DNA of 64,000 bases from Betaproteobacteria bacterium HGW-Betaproteobacteria-7 (GTDB taxonomy: Bacteria; Pseudomonadota; Gammaproteobacteria; Burkholderiales; Rhodocyclaceae). Both the position numbers and the translations under genes were made by a program. The notes under the pieces are model-generated. The model had not been told where the DNA came from, searched no databases, and saw only the letters and a list, made by a program, of their open reading frames with translations. The stretch lies in NCBI GenBank assembly GCA_002840765.1, contig PHCE01000005.1, positions 1-64,000 on the forward strand. Direction: 5' to 3'. The first letter of the stretch is position 1; each line of letters begins with the position of its first letter. This document shows, piece after piece, positions 17,301-26,540 of the stretch.

Positions 17301-17965
17301 GCAGTGCGCCGAAGGAATTCGCTGCCCCGGCGATGGCCGCCCGCACCGCGGCCACCCTCTTCGTCTTCGTCGTCATCTTCACCGGCCTGCTGTCCACCGT
17401 CTACAAATGGACCCGGCCAGTGATCGAAGCCACCGCCCGCGAGGAACGCCTGCGCCTGCTCAACGAAGTCCTGCCCGCCGCCGAATACGACAATGATCCG
17501 GTCGCTGAGGCGCGGACGCTGCCGCCGACGGCAGAACTCGGCCTGAAGGAGCCAAGCACTTTCTACCCCGCCCGCCGGGCCGGCCAGCCGGCCGCCGTCA
17601 TCTTCGAGGCCAGCGCGCCGGATGGCTACGCCGGGCGCATTCGCCTGCTCATCGCCATCCGTGCCGACGGCACCGTCGCCGGCGTGCGCGTCACTCAGCA
17701 CAAGGAAACGCCGGGCCTCGGCGACTACATCGAGCCGAAGAAGGACCGCAACAAGACGCGCCCGTGGATCACCCAGTTCAACGGCCTGGCATTGGCAACA
17801 ACCGAAGACAAGGCCTGGCGTGTGATCAAGGACGGCGGCCGCATCGACTACTACGCCGGAGCGACCATCAGCCCGCGTGCCATTGCCCGTGCCGTGCACA
17901 AGGCGGCACGCTGGTACGACGCCCATCGCCAACAACTGTTCTCCCCTGACGGAGGCAAACCATGA
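17297..17965 (+). CDS. rnfG: Rnf complex flavoprotein subunit G
   Basis: The 222-residue protein has one N-terminal membrane helix and a periplasmic FMN-binding domain. The segment YYAGATISPRAIARAV near residue 190 carries the Thr that takes covalent FMN, and HKETPGLGD is the other conserved box. It overlaps rnfE by 4 bases. Confidence 0.96.
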   Translation: MSSAPKEFAAPAMAARTAATLFVFVVIFTGLLSTVYKWTRPVIEATAREERLRLLNEVLPAAEYDNDPVAEARTLPPTAELGLKEPSTFYPARRAGQPAAVIFEASAPDGYAGRIRLLIAIRADGTVAGVRVTQHKETPGLGDYIEPKKDRNKTRPWITQFNGLALATTEDKAWRVIKDGGRIDYYAGATISPRAIARAVHKAARWYDAHRQQLFSPDGGKP

Positions 17966-18657
17966 TCACCCGTCACGAACTGACCAACATCGCCCGCAAT
18001 GGCCTGTGGAAGCAGAACAGCTCGTTGGTCCAGTTGCTCGGCCTGTGCCCACTGCTGGCGGTGACAACCAATGCGGTCAACGGCATCATGCTGTCGCTGG
18101 CGACGATCATCGTCATGGCCGTCGCCAACATCGCCGTCGCCTCGTTGCGCAACCTAATTCCGCACGAAATCCGCATCCCGGTCTTCATCCTCATCGTCGC
18201 CGCCCTGGTCACCGTCGTCGACCTGATGTTCAACGCCAACCTGCACGAGTTGTACGTCGTGCTCGGCATCTTCATTCCGCTGATCGTCACCAACTGCATC
18301 GTGCTCGCCCGCGTCGAGGCCTTCGCCGCCAAGAACCCGCCGCTGCATTCGACGCTCGACGGCATCTTCATGGGCCTCGGCATGCTGTGGACCCTGGCCC
18401 TGCTCGGCGGCATGCGCGAACTGCTCGGTGCCGGCACGCTGTTCGGCGGCATCGACATGGTTTTCCCCAGCCTGCAGCCAATCCAGCTGCTGCCGGAAAG
18501 CTATCCCGGCTTCCTGCTCGGTTTGCTGCCGCCCGGCGCCTTCATCCTGCTCGGCTGCATGATCGCCTGGAAGAACTGGATGGACGCCCGTGCTGCCGCC
18601 CGCGCCCGCGACAAGGGCAATGCCCCGGCAGCGCCGGCACCGGCAACGGCTGCCTGA
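17962..18657 (+). CDS. rnfE: Rnf complex membrane subunit E
   Basis: The 231-residue protein with six helices is the inverted-topology partner of RnfA. It has the QLLGLCPLLAVTTNAVNG box whose Cys corresponds to that of RnfA. The C-terminal tail is Ala/Pro rich. It is the last rnf gene; no rnfH follows. Confidence 0.96.
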   Translation: MITRHELTNIARNGLWKQNSSLVQLLGLCPLLAVTTNAVNGIMLSLATIIVMAVANIAVASLRNLIPHEIRIPVFILIVAALVTVVDLMFNANLHELYVVLGIFIPLIVTNCIVLARVEAFAAKNPPLHSTLDGIFMGLGMLWTLALLGGMRELLGAGTLFGGIDMVFPSLQPIQLLPESYPGFLLGLLPPGAFILLGCMIAWKNWMDARAAARARDKGNAPAAPAPATAA

Positions 18658-18665
18658 CCCCGCCC

Positions 18666-19739
18666 TTGCAAGTCGCAGACATCCGCCGCTTCCTGCGCGA
18701 GCGGGGCGCCCGCCCGGTGCACGAGGAGCGCGTTCTGCGCGCCTGGACGACCGCCCAACCGCTCGATGCTGGCCCGCGCCGGAAGGCCGCCGCCGATTTT
18801 CTGCCGCTCGCCCTGCGCCGCGACCTGCCGGCCCTCAGCGAGCAACTGGCCGGCCTGGCCCGCATCCGTTCCGAGCACCCCGGCGCCGATGGCTCGGCCC
18901 GCCTGTTGGTCGATCTGAGCGACGGGCAGACGGTGGAAAGCGTGCTCCTGCCGCGTGATGGCGTCTGCGTGTCGACCCAGGTTGGTTGCGCCGTTGCCTG
19001 TCAGTTCTGCATGACCGGCCGTGATGGCCTGCTGCGTCAGCTGGGCAGCGCCGAGATCGTCGCCCAGGTGGTGCATGCCCGCGCCCGGCGCCTGGTACGG
19101 CGGGTCGTCTTCATGGGCATGGGTGAGCCGGCGCACAATCTCGACAACGTGCTGGAAGCGATTGATCTGCTCGGCACCTCCGGTGGCCTCGGCCACAAGA
19201 ACCTGGTTTTCTCGACTGTCGGCGATCGCCGCGTCTTCGAGCGCCTGCCGCAGCAGACGGTCAAACCGGCCCTGGCGCTGTCGCTGCACAGTACCGACGG
19301 CGAACTACGGGCCCGCCTGCTGCCCAATGCGCCGCGCATCGATCCGGCAGAACTGGTCGAACTGGGCGAGGCTTATGCCCGCAGCGTCGGCTATCCGATC
19401 CAGTATCAATGGACGCTGCTCGCCGGCGTCAATGACAGCGAGGCCGAAATGGATGCCATCGCCCGCCTGCTGACTGGCAAGTACGCGATGATGAACCTGA
19501 TTCCCTTCAACCCGGTCGAAGGCAGCGGCTTCGACCGCCCCTCGGCGGAACGTGCCGCGGCGCTGGCGGAGAGCTTGAATCGCCGGCGCATCCTGACCCG
19601 TCTGCGCCAGTCGGCCGGCCAGGATGTCGAGGGCGCCTGCGGTCAGCTACGGGCCCGACTGGCCACCGGGATCAGCGTCGAATCGCTGAAATCAGGCCGC
19701 CGCGCCAGCCAACGGCAGGCAGCCGGCAACAGCCAATAG
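18666..19739 (+). CDS. RlmN/Cfr-family radical SAM RNA methyltransferase (second copy)
   Basis: The 357-residue protein has the full RlmN/Cfr layout: an N-terminal accessory domain, the radical SAM motif at C108, C112 and C115 (CAVACQFC), FMGMGEP, the SLHST box and a late ACGQL with C325 as the likely methyl-carrying Cys. RlmN adds a C2 methyl to A2503 of 23S rRNA and A37 of some tRNAs; Cfr acts on C8. A canonical rlmN is at 56167-57261 and is clearly different in sequence, so this is a paralogue with unassigned target. The start is probably TTG at 18666, 8 bases after rnfE; no ATG precedes the conserved region outside rnfE. Confidence 0.85.
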   Translation: MQVADIRRFLRERGARPVHEERVLRAWTTAQPLDAGPRRKAAADFLPLALRRDLPALSEQLAGLARIRSEHPGADGSARLLVDLSDGQTVESVLLPRDGVCVSTQVGCAVACQFCMTGRDGLLRQLGSAEIVAQVVHARARRLVRRVVFMGMGEPAHNLDNVLEAIDLLGTSGGLGHKNLVFSTVGDRRVFERLPQQTVKPALALSLHSTDGELRARLLPNAPRIDPAELVELGEAYARSVGYPIQYQWTLLAGVNDSEAEMDAIARLLTGKYAMMNLIPFNPVEGSGFDRPSAERAAALAESLNRRRILTRLRQSAGQDVEGACGQLRARLATGISVESLKSGRRASQRQAAGNSQ

Positions 19740-22298
19740 GCGACCGAGCTCGGCGGCCGGCTGTGGCTTGCCGAACAGGAAGCCCTGGAACTGGTCGCAG
19801 CCGTGCCGGCGCAGGTAGTCACGCTGGCACTCGGTTTCGACGCCTTCGGCGACCACGGCCAGGTCCAGCTGATGAGCCATGGCGATGATGGCCGAGGCCA
19901 GCCTGACCTGCTCGCCGTCCTCGTCGATCTCGCAGACGAAGCTGCGGTCGATCTTCAGCACCTGCACCGGGAACTGCTTGAGGTAGCTGAGCGACGAGTA
20001 GCCGGTACCGAAATCGTCAATGGCAACATTGACCTGCATCCGCCGCAGGCTGTCAAGAACCAGCGTCGCCCGGCTGGCGTTGCGCATGAGCAGCGACTCG
20101 GTCAGCTCCAGTTCGAGCAGGCTGGCCGGCAGGCCGAATTCGGCCAGAGCCCGGGCGACAACCTGCGGCAGATCGTGGGCGAACTGGTGGGCGGAGATAT
20201 TGACGGCCACCGGCACCGGCAGCAAACCGGCATCCAGCCACACCCGCTGCTGAGCGCAGACGGTGCGGATTGCCCATTCGCCGAAGACGTTGATCATGCC
20301 GTTCTCTTCCGCCATCGGGATGAACACCGTCGGCGGCACCAGACCCCGCTCGTGGTGATTCCAGCGCATCAACGCCTCGGCGCCGACCAGCTGACCGCTG
20401 ATGGCATCAACCTTCGGCTGGTAGTACATGACCAGTTCGTCACGTTCGAGCGCGCCGTAGAGGTCGTTCTCGAGCAGCAGTTCGCCGAGGGAAGCAGTAT
20501 TGATTTCCGAGGAGAAGAAACGGAAAGTGTTGCGCCCTTCTTCCTTGGCCCGGTACATCGCCGCATCGGCCTTGCGCAACAGTTCCGAGACCGTCTGCCC
20601 GTCGTCCGGATAGAGGGCGATGCCGGCGCTGCCGCTGACCGTCAGCTCATGGCCGGCGAGCAGGTAGGGCTGACAGAGGGCCGCCAGCATCTTGCGCGTC
20701 ACGTGCATGGCATCCTGGCGATGTTCCAGCTCCGGCAGGACGACGACGAATTCGTCACCGCCCTGGCGCGACAGGGTATCGGTATCGCGCAGCACCGACA
20801 GGCCGCGCTGCGCCGCCTGGACCAGTAACTGGTCGCCGACATCGTGGCCGAGGGTGTCGTTGATATTCTTGAAACGATCGAGATCGATGAAGACCAGGGC
20901 CATCGGCCGGCTGCTGCGCTTCGACTTGAGCATCGCCTGGCCAACCCGGTCCTCGAGCAGCAGACGGTTGGGCAGTCCGGTCAAGACATCGTGATGCGCC
21001 ATGTGATGGATGCGCGCCTCGCTCTGCTTGCGCTCGGAGATATCGTTGAAGATGCCGATGTAGTGCGTGACGGCGCCCTGCTCGTCGCGCACCGCGGAAA
21101 TCGACAGCCACTCGGGAAAGATGCCACCATCCTTGCGGCGGTTCCAGATCTCGCCCTGCCACTGGCCGTTGGCCAGCAACTGGTTCCACATCTCGCGATA
21201 GTAGTCCGGTCCCTGCTGTCCGGAATTGAGGATGGCCGGCGTGCGGCCGATGACATCCCCGGGCTGGTAGCCGGAAATCACCGTAAACGCCGGATTGACC
21301 GCGACGATGCGGGCGTCGGCATCGGTGATCGTCATGCCCTCAGTGGCATTGGTGAATACCGTGGCATAAAGGCGCAACTCGCCCTCGGCACGGCGCTGCG
21401 CCTCGTAGCGCTCGGCCAGGTGGTGGTGAGCCGCGGCCAGCTTGCGCCGGTCACGCTCGAAGCGCAGCAGGGCATAGACGGCATAGGCCAGCAGCAGCAG
21501 GGTGACGAAATAGAGCAGCAGGCGGAAGTAGCCGGCCATGCGCAGTGAGGCTTCATGTCCCTCGATGTAGACCCGGGTCACGTCCTCCAGCAGGCTGGCC
21601 GACGACGAGCGCATGATGCCTTCGACCAGACGGTTAACCTCCTGGCGGTGGCCGATGATCAGTTCGGCATGGACCAGCAGTTGGTTGACCGACAACGGAC
21701 CGGCGACCTGGAGGCGCTGCCGGCGCAGGCTGTTAAGTTCGCCCAGCAGTTGCTCTTCGCTGTTGACCAGGACGCCGCGGGAAAGCGCCAGAACACGCCG
21801 AACCAGGCGCTCCAGTTCCAGCAGTCGCTGCCCGGCGGGTTGGCGCAGCACGACTTCCGCCGCTTGCGGGAAATAGATCTCCGAATTGCGCAGAATCGAA
21901 TTGCTGCGTTTGAAACGATCGACGTTGTCGGCCTTCTCGCGCTGGCTGGCAATCAGGCGCTCGACCAGCGGCCGCAGTTGCGCCTGGGTGTCGTCCGGCA
22001 AGGTCCCCGGAATGCGCCGCAGCGATGCTTCCTCGGCGCGGATTTGGTCGACATGACGAACCAGCAGGTCGTAGTTGCGCAGCAAGTCGGCATGACTGGC
22101 CAGGACGGCCGAATTCAGCTCGACATCGGCCTGCTGTACTCGGCGTAGCGACTGCAGGTATTCATAATGCACTTCCGGCGAGATCTCCTCGGCGCGCGTG
22201 AACAACCAGAACAGCAATCCGATCAGGACGGCAAAAGCCACCGTCGGCCTTATCAACCGACTTCGTTCGCGCTCGCCGCCGGGCGTGTTTGCGTTCAT
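19692..22298 (-). CDS. Membrane GGDEF-EAL protein with periplasmic helical sensor and PAS domain
   Basis: The 868-residue protein starts with a membrane helix (about 20-38). A roughly 220-residue all-helical extracytoplasmic region follows, resembling the DAHL double four-helix sensor type (HYEYLQSLRR, LLRNYDLLVRHVDQI), then a second helix near residue 260. PAS spans about 300-420, GGDEF is at 513-517 and EAL at 641-643. Both active motifs are intact (RQGGDEF; EALMRWNH), so it could make and break cyclic di-GMP. Its ATG overlaps the stop of the upstream diheme peroxidase gene, so the two are one unit. Its 3' end overlaps the convergent RlmN-like gene by 48 bases. Confidence 0.9.
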   Translation of the reverse strand: MNANTPGGERERSRLIRPTVAFAVLIGLLFWLFTRAEEISPEVHYEYLQSLRRVQQADVELNSAVLASHADLLRNYDLLVRHVDQIRAEEASLRRIPGTLPDDTQAQLRPLVERLIASQREKADNVDRFKRSNSILRNSEIYFPQAAEVVLRQPAGQRLLELERLVRRVLALSRGVLVNSEEQLLGELNSLRRQRLQVAGPLSVNQLLVHAELIIGHRQEVNRLVEGIMRSSSASLLEDVTRVYIEGHEASLRMAGYFRLLLYFVTLLLLAYAVYALLRFERDRRKLAAAHHHLAERYEAQRRAEGELRLYATVFTNATEGMTITDADARIVAVNPAFTVISGYQPGDVIGRTPAILNSGQQGPDYYREMWNQLLANGQWQGEIWNRRKDGGIFPEWLSISAVRDEQGAVTHYIGIFNDISERKQSEARIHHMAHHDVLTGLPNRLLLEDRVGQAMLKSKRSSRPMALVFIDLDRFKNINDTLGHDVGDQLLVQAAQRGLSVLRDTDTLSRQGGDEFVVVLPELEHRQDAMHVTRKMLAALCQPYLLAGHELTVSGSAGIALYPDDGQTVSELLRKADAAMYRAKEEGRNTFRFFSSEINTASLGELLLENDLYGALERDELVMYYQPKVDAISGQLVGAEALMRWNHHERGLVPPTVFIPMAEENGMINVFGEWAIRTVCAQQRVWLDAGLLPVPVAVNISAHQFAHDLPQVVARALAEFGLPASLLELELTESLLMRNASRATLVLDSLRRMQVNVAIDDFGTGYSSLSYLKQFPVQVLKIDRSFVCEIDEDGEQVRLASAIIAMAHQLDLAVVAEGVETECQRDYLRRHGCDQFQGFLFGKPQPAAELGRLLAVAGCLPLAGAAA

Positions 22299-23320
22299 CG
22301 CTGGTTGCTCCCCGGCAACTCGCCATCCAGCGTGCCGAGAAAGGCGACGATGGCCTCTACATCGTCAGCGGAAAGTTCGCGGCCCAACTGGTAGCGCGCC
22401 ATGATCAGCACCGCCTGCTCGAGTGTTGCGGCCGAGCCATCGTGGAAATACGGCGCCGTGCGGGCGACGTTACGCAAGCTGGGCACCTTGAAGACATGAC
22501 GGTCCTCCTCGCGCCCGGTAATGGCATAACGTCCGAGGTCGGCTTCGCTGACGCTGCGCCCGGCAAAATAATCGCCGAGCACACCAAACTTCTGGAACAT
22601 GTTGCCGCCGAGCAGCATCCCCTGATGGCAGCTGACGCAACCATATTCGGCAAACCGCCGATAGCCTTGCTCTTCAAGGCGGGTCAGCGCCTGACGGTCG
22701 CCGCGCAGATAGCGATCGAAGGGGGAATTGACGGTGACCAGCGAGCGTTCGAAGGTGGCGATGGCATCGAGCAGATTGTCTGCCGTCAATCCATCGCCAT
22801 ACAGGCGCCGGAATTCGGCCACCAGTTTTTCATCCTGGCCGAGACGTGAGAGAACCTGCGACCAGGTGGCGCCCATTTCGATCGGATTCTGGATCGGCCC
22901 TGCGGCCTGCTCCTCCAGCGTCGCGGCACGGCCATTCCAGAACTGGGCAACGTTGTAGGCACTGTTGAGGATGGTCGGTGCATTGATGTTACCGAGAGCC
23001 CCGCCGATACCGACCGAGAAGCGCTGACCATCGACACCGCCGGCCGCCAGATTGTGGCAATTGGCACAGGCGACTGAAAGGTCGGCGGACAGTCGGGCGT
23101 CATGGAACAGGCGCTCGCCGAGGGCGACACGCCCGGGGTCGAGTCCTTGCACCGGCAACAGCGGCAGGATGGGCGACAGGAGATCACCCGACATCATCTG
23201 CGGCGTGGCAAGCGTACGCGCTGGCGAGGGCTGCGGACGACCCAGCAACTGCCAGGCGACAAAGCAGGCCAGCAGGATCAGCGCCAAAGCGGCAGAAAGC
23301 CGAAATCCAACAAAATTCAT
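22295..23320 (-). CDS. Diheme cytochrome c peroxidase (CcpA/MauG family)
   Basis: The 341-residue protein has an N-terminal membrane anchor or uncleaved signal (residues 8-26), heme sites CANCH at 85-89 and CVSCH at 228-232, and the typical FWNGRAATLEEQAAGPI and NPIEMG segments of bacterial cytochrome c peroxidases. The family reduces hydrogen peroxide with electrons from small cytochromes in the periplasm. The late SLRNVARTAPYFHDG segment is also typical. The gene overlaps the GGDEF-EAL gene by 4 bases (ATGA). Confidence 0.92.
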   Translation of the reverse strand: MNFVGFRLSAALALILLACFVAWQLLGRPQPSPARTLATPQMMSGDLLSPILPLLPVQGLDPGRVALGERLFHDARLSADLSVACANCHNLAAGGVDGQRFSVGIGGALGNINAPTILNSAYNVAQFWNGRAATLEEQAAGPIQNPIEMGATWSQVLSRLGQDEKLVAEFRRLYGDGLTADNLLDAIATFERSLVTVNSPFDRYLRGDRQALTRLEEQGYRRFAEYGCVSCHQGMLLGGNMFQKFGVLGDYFAGRSVSEADLGRYAITGREEDRHVFKVPSLRNVARTAPYFHDGSAATLEQAVLIMARYQLGRELSADDVEAIVAFLGTLDGELPGSNQR

Positions 23321-23407
23321 GAACGGATTATGCCCTGATTGCCCAGGCCTCGCCGCCCGGCTCAGCGAAATTGCCGAGGCGCCGCTCTGATATCTCTGGC
23401 AGCACCT

Positions 23408-24808
23408 TCACGGCGCCATCACTGCACGATTCTTGCCCGCCCCCTTGGCCCGATAGCTGGCTTCATCAGCCCGCCGCATCAGGCTCGCTCCGCTGTCTCC
23501 GGCACGGTACTCGGCGACGCCGATGCTGACGGTGCAGCGCATCTCCCGGCCATCGGCCGTCTGCGTTCGTTCGGCAGCAAAAGTGCTGCACAGGCGCTCG
23601 GCCAGAGCATAGGCAGCCTCGCCGCCGGCTTCCGGCAGGAGCGCGACAAACTCCTCGCCGCCATAGCGGTAGGCGCTGTCGGTGCGGCGCAGGCATAACC
23701 GGATGACGGCAGCCAGCGACTGCAGTACGCGATCGCCTTCAAGGTGGCCATAACTGTCGTTGATGCCCTTGAAATTGTCGCAATCGAGTACCAGCAGCGA
23801 AAAGGTACGGCCATAGCGGGTGGCGCGTTCCAGTTCGGACTGCAAGCGCTCCTGCAGGTAACGCGAATTGAACAGGCCGGTCAGCGGATCGGTCAGACTC
23901 AGCCGGCGATAACGCTCTTCACTCTCGCGCAGTGCTTCCTCGGCCCGTCGCCGTTCGCTGACGTCCTGCAGCGTCTCGATCGCTCCCATCACCTCACCAC
24001 GGGCATTGCGCAGGGGCGCCGCGGTAAAGAACAACCAACGCCCGCCTTCGCCGAAATGGGGAAAAAAATCCTCAGCCTCGTAGGCGCCGTGAACCAGCAG
24101 CGAAGGACGGAATCGTCCGTGATAGAGACGGTCGATGACCCCCTCGCTGGCACTGTCGAGCACCAGGTCGGCCATGATCGGGCGCGCCGAAGGGTAGAAC
24201 GCCTGCCACTGGTGGTTGGTACCGATCATGTCGCCGGCCAGCTGGCCGGTCAGTATCTCGCAGGCATGATTCCAGTGGGTCAGGCGGTGCGCGGCATCGA
24301 TGACCAGAGTGGCTACCGGGGTGCCATCGACGATTTGGGCCAGGCAGGCCTCGTTGTCGCGCAGGGCAAATTCGGCCAGACGGCGCTCGGTGACGTCCTG
24401 CAGGGTTTCGATGGCGCCGATGATCTCGCCGTTGGCATCGCGGATCGCCGCCGCCGTGAAATACAGCCAACGGCCGCCGCTACCGAAACCGGGGAAGAAA
24501 TCTTCGGCCTCCCAGGCGCCTTCGATCAGCGCCGAGCGCCGATATTTGCCCGGATAGAACTGGCCGACCTCTCCCTCCAGGGCACGGTCGACAATGAGGT
24601 CGGCGAGGATCGGCCGCCGTTCGCGATAGAAGGCCTGCCACTGTTCGCTGCGCCCGATCATCTCGCCGGCCGCCACGCCGGTCAGCTGAACACAGGCACG
24701 ATTCCAGTGGGTAACGCGATGCTGGGCATTGATGACGATGGTAGCAACCGGATTACCCTCGACCAGTTGCGACAGACCAACGTTTTCTTCTTGAGGCGTC
24801 AGTGGCAT
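23408..24808 (-). CDS. Diguanylate cyclase with two duplicated PAS domains
   Basis: The 466-residue soluble protein has PAS 1 (about residues 17-150), PAS 2 (about 150-280) and a GGDEF domain with GGEEF at 383-387, an active variant. The two PAS domains are near copies (GNPVATIVIN and GTPVATLVID starts, shared AEDFFP and GAIETLQDV ends), so they arose by internal duplication. The start at 24808 has AAGGAGG 8 bases upstream; a longer frame reaching 24988 would run over the divergent nth start and is rejected. An RXXD inhibitory site is not obvious. Confidence 0.9.
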   Translation of the reverse strand: MPLTPQEENVGLSQLVEGNPVATIVINAQHRVTHWNRACVQLTGVAAGEMIGRSEQWQAFYRERRPILADLIVDRALEGEVGQFYPGKYRRSALIEGAWEAEDFFPGFGSGGRWLYFTAAAIRDANGEIIGAIETLQDVTERRLAEFALRDNEACLAQIVDGTPVATLVIDAAHRLTHWNHACEILTGQLAGDMIGTNHQWQAFYPSARPIMADLVLDSASEGVIDRLYHGRFRPSLLVHGAYEAEDFFPHFGEGGRWLFFTAAPLRNARGEVMGAIETLQDVSERRRAEEALRESEERYRRLSLTDPLTGLFNSRYLQERLQSELERATRYGRTFSLLVLDCDNFKGINDSYGHLEGDRVLQSLAAVIRLCLRRTDSAYRYGGEEFVALLPEAGGEAAYALAERLCSTFAAERTQTADGREMRCTVSIGVAEYRAGDSGASLMRRADEASYRAKGAGKNRAVMAP

Positions 24809-24900
24809 GGGGACCGCCTCCTTCTCTGTAGGGTGGGACGCTGTTTCGTACAATATCGCGTATTCTCCATCGCCTGACAATCCGTCGCTCCGCCCCCATC

Positions 24901-25533
24901 GTGAAAAAAGCAAGCATCGCGCAGTTTTACAGCCGGCTGCAGGAAGCCAATCCCAGCCCGCGCACCGAACTGAACTACGCCTCGCCATTTCAGTTGCTGG
25001 TTGCCGTCATCCTCTCCGCGCAGGCGACCGACGTCAGCGTCAACAAGGCAACGGCCCGTCTCTTTCCCCTTGCTCCGACACCTGAAGCCATGCTCGCCCT
25101 CGGCGTCGAAGGCCTCGCCGAGTACATCCGTACCATCGGCCTCTATCGCAGCAAGGCGAAGAACGTCATCGCCACCTGCCAGTTGCTGCTCGAGCGCCAT
25201 GGCGGCGAGGTGCCGGCCGACCGGGCGGCCCTCGAAGCACTTCCCGGTGTTGGCCGGAAGACCGCCAACGTCGTCCTCAATACCGCCTTCGGCCAGCCGA
25301 CGATTGCTGTCGACACACACATTTTCCGCCTCGGCAACCGGACCGGCCTGGCCCCCGGCAAGACGGTGCTGGAAGTCGAGGAAAAGCTGCTCCGCGCCAC
25401 CCCGCCGGAATTTCGCCGCGACGCCCACCATTGGCTGATCCTGCACGGCCGCTACGTGTGCAAGGCGCGCCGTCCGGAATGCGCGCGCTGCGTCGTCATC
25501 GACCTGTGCAACTTCCGCGGCAAGACGGCATGA
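24901..25533 (+). CDS. nth: Endonuclease III (DNA glycosylase/AP lyase)
   Basis: The 210-residue protein has the helix-hairpin-helix LPGVGRKTANVV, the catalytic Lys (AQATDVSVNKAT region) and Asp (VDTHIFR), and a C-terminal 4Fe-4S loop with spacing C-X6-C-X2-C-X5-C. It excises oxidised pyrimidines in base-excision repair. The start is GTG at 24901. The stop overlaps the FIST gene start (ATGA). Confidence 0.97.
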   Translation: MKKASIAQFYSRLQEANPSPRTELNYASPFQLLVAVILSAQATDVSVNKATARLFPLAPTPEAMLALGVEGLAEYIRTIGLYRSKAKNVIATCQLLLERHGGEVPADRAALEALPGVGRKTANVVLNTAFGQPTIAVDTHIFRLGNRTGLAPGKTVLEVEEKLLRATPPEFRRDAHHWLILHGRYVCKARRPECARCVVIDLCNFRGKTA

Positions 25534-26540
25534 AAGTCGCCAGCGGCTTCGCCAGCGCCCCGCAGGCGAGCAGGGAACTGGCCGAACAGGCTGTGACCTC
25601 GGCCCTTGCCGCGGCTGACCTGAAGCAGGCCAACCACGTCCTGCTCCTGCTCAGCCGGGAGTTTTCCCGCCATGCCGCCGAAGCCATCCGGGCCGCCGCG
25701 CGTACCGCCGGCTGCCTGCAGGTCAGCGGCTGCACGGCCAGCGGCCTGCTGACGGAGGCCGGCTGGCTGCTTGACCAACCCGCCGCCGTGGCCCTGGTCA
25801 TCGGCGACCTGGCAGCGGCGACGACAACCGCGACGCCGACGATCTCCTTCTGCGGCCGCCCGACGCTCCCGGTGGACTGGCAGAACGACCGGACACGTGC
25901 CGGCCTGCTGGAAACCGATGCGCTTACTTGGTCGCATGGGCGGCTGACCGCCAGCGCCTGCGCCGAAACCACCCTGCCCGGATTGAGCGGCAGGGTCATC
26001 AGGGCTGGTGGCCAGCGCCTGCTCTACAGCCAGCTCACTGTCGATACCTGTAGCGCTTACGAACTGCGTCGGGTGGCCGGCCTGTCGGCGGTCGACAGCC
26101 TGCGCCGCGCCCTGCCGGCGGAAGCGCGCGACACCATGCCGCTGCACCGGCTGTCGGTGATGACCGATGCCGATGCCCCGCCCATAGCCATCCTCGCGGC
26201 CCATGCCGACGGCTCGCTGACCCTGGCCAGCGCCCTGACCGAGGGGCAGCAGATCGCGTGGGCCATGCGCCAGCCGCTCGCCGCCGAGGAGGAGATGCGC
26301 CGGTTACTGAGCGCGGAGAGCGCCGCTCCGCCCGCCTTCGCCCTGATGTTTTCCTGCATCGGTCGCGGCCCCCTGTTCTACGGCAACGAGGACCGGGATC
26401 TGCACACCTTCCGCCAGCACTTTCCCGGCGTGCCGCTGCTCGGCGCCTACGGGGGCGGGCAGATCGCCCCGACACCGGCCGGCAATCGGCTCTATCACAA
26501 CACCGCAATCACCCTGCTTTATCGGAGTCATCATGTTTAA
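25530..26540 (+). CDS. FIST-domain sensory protein
   Basis: The 336-residue protein has FIST_N and FIST_C domains (GCTASGLLTEAG near residue 70; FALMFSCIGRGPLFYG and LLGAYGGGQIAP near the end). FIST domains are thought to bind small ligands such as amino acids, and often occur with signalling proteins. No membrane segment or output domain is present. It starts inside the nth stop and overlaps the DUF1841 gene by 8 bases. Confidence 0.88.
   Translation: MKVASGFASAPQASRELAEQAVTSALAAADLKQANHVLLLLSREFSRHAAEAIRAAARTAGCLQVSGCTASGLLTEAGWLLDQPAAVALVIGDLAAATTTATPTISFCGRPTLPVDWQNDRTRAGLLETDALTWSHGRLTASACAETTLPGLSGRVIRAGGQRLLYSQLTVDTCSAYELRRVAGLSAVDSLRRALPAEARDTMPLHRLSVMTDADAPPIAILAAHADGSLTLASALTEGQQIAWAMRQPLAAEEEMRRLLSAESAAPPAFALMFSCIGRGPLFYGNEDRDLHTFRQHFPGVPLLGAYGGGQIAPTPAGNRLYHNTAITLLYRSHHV

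Noticed and set aside
17877-18665. Extended N-terminus for the RlmN-like gene
   Set aside because: It would run through rnfE in another frame and reads as Arg/His-rich non-protein sequence; TTG at 18666 fits the family start.
24809-24988. Longer start for the PAS-PAS-GGDEF gene
   Set aside because: It would overlap the divergent nth gene; 24808 has a strong ribosome site.
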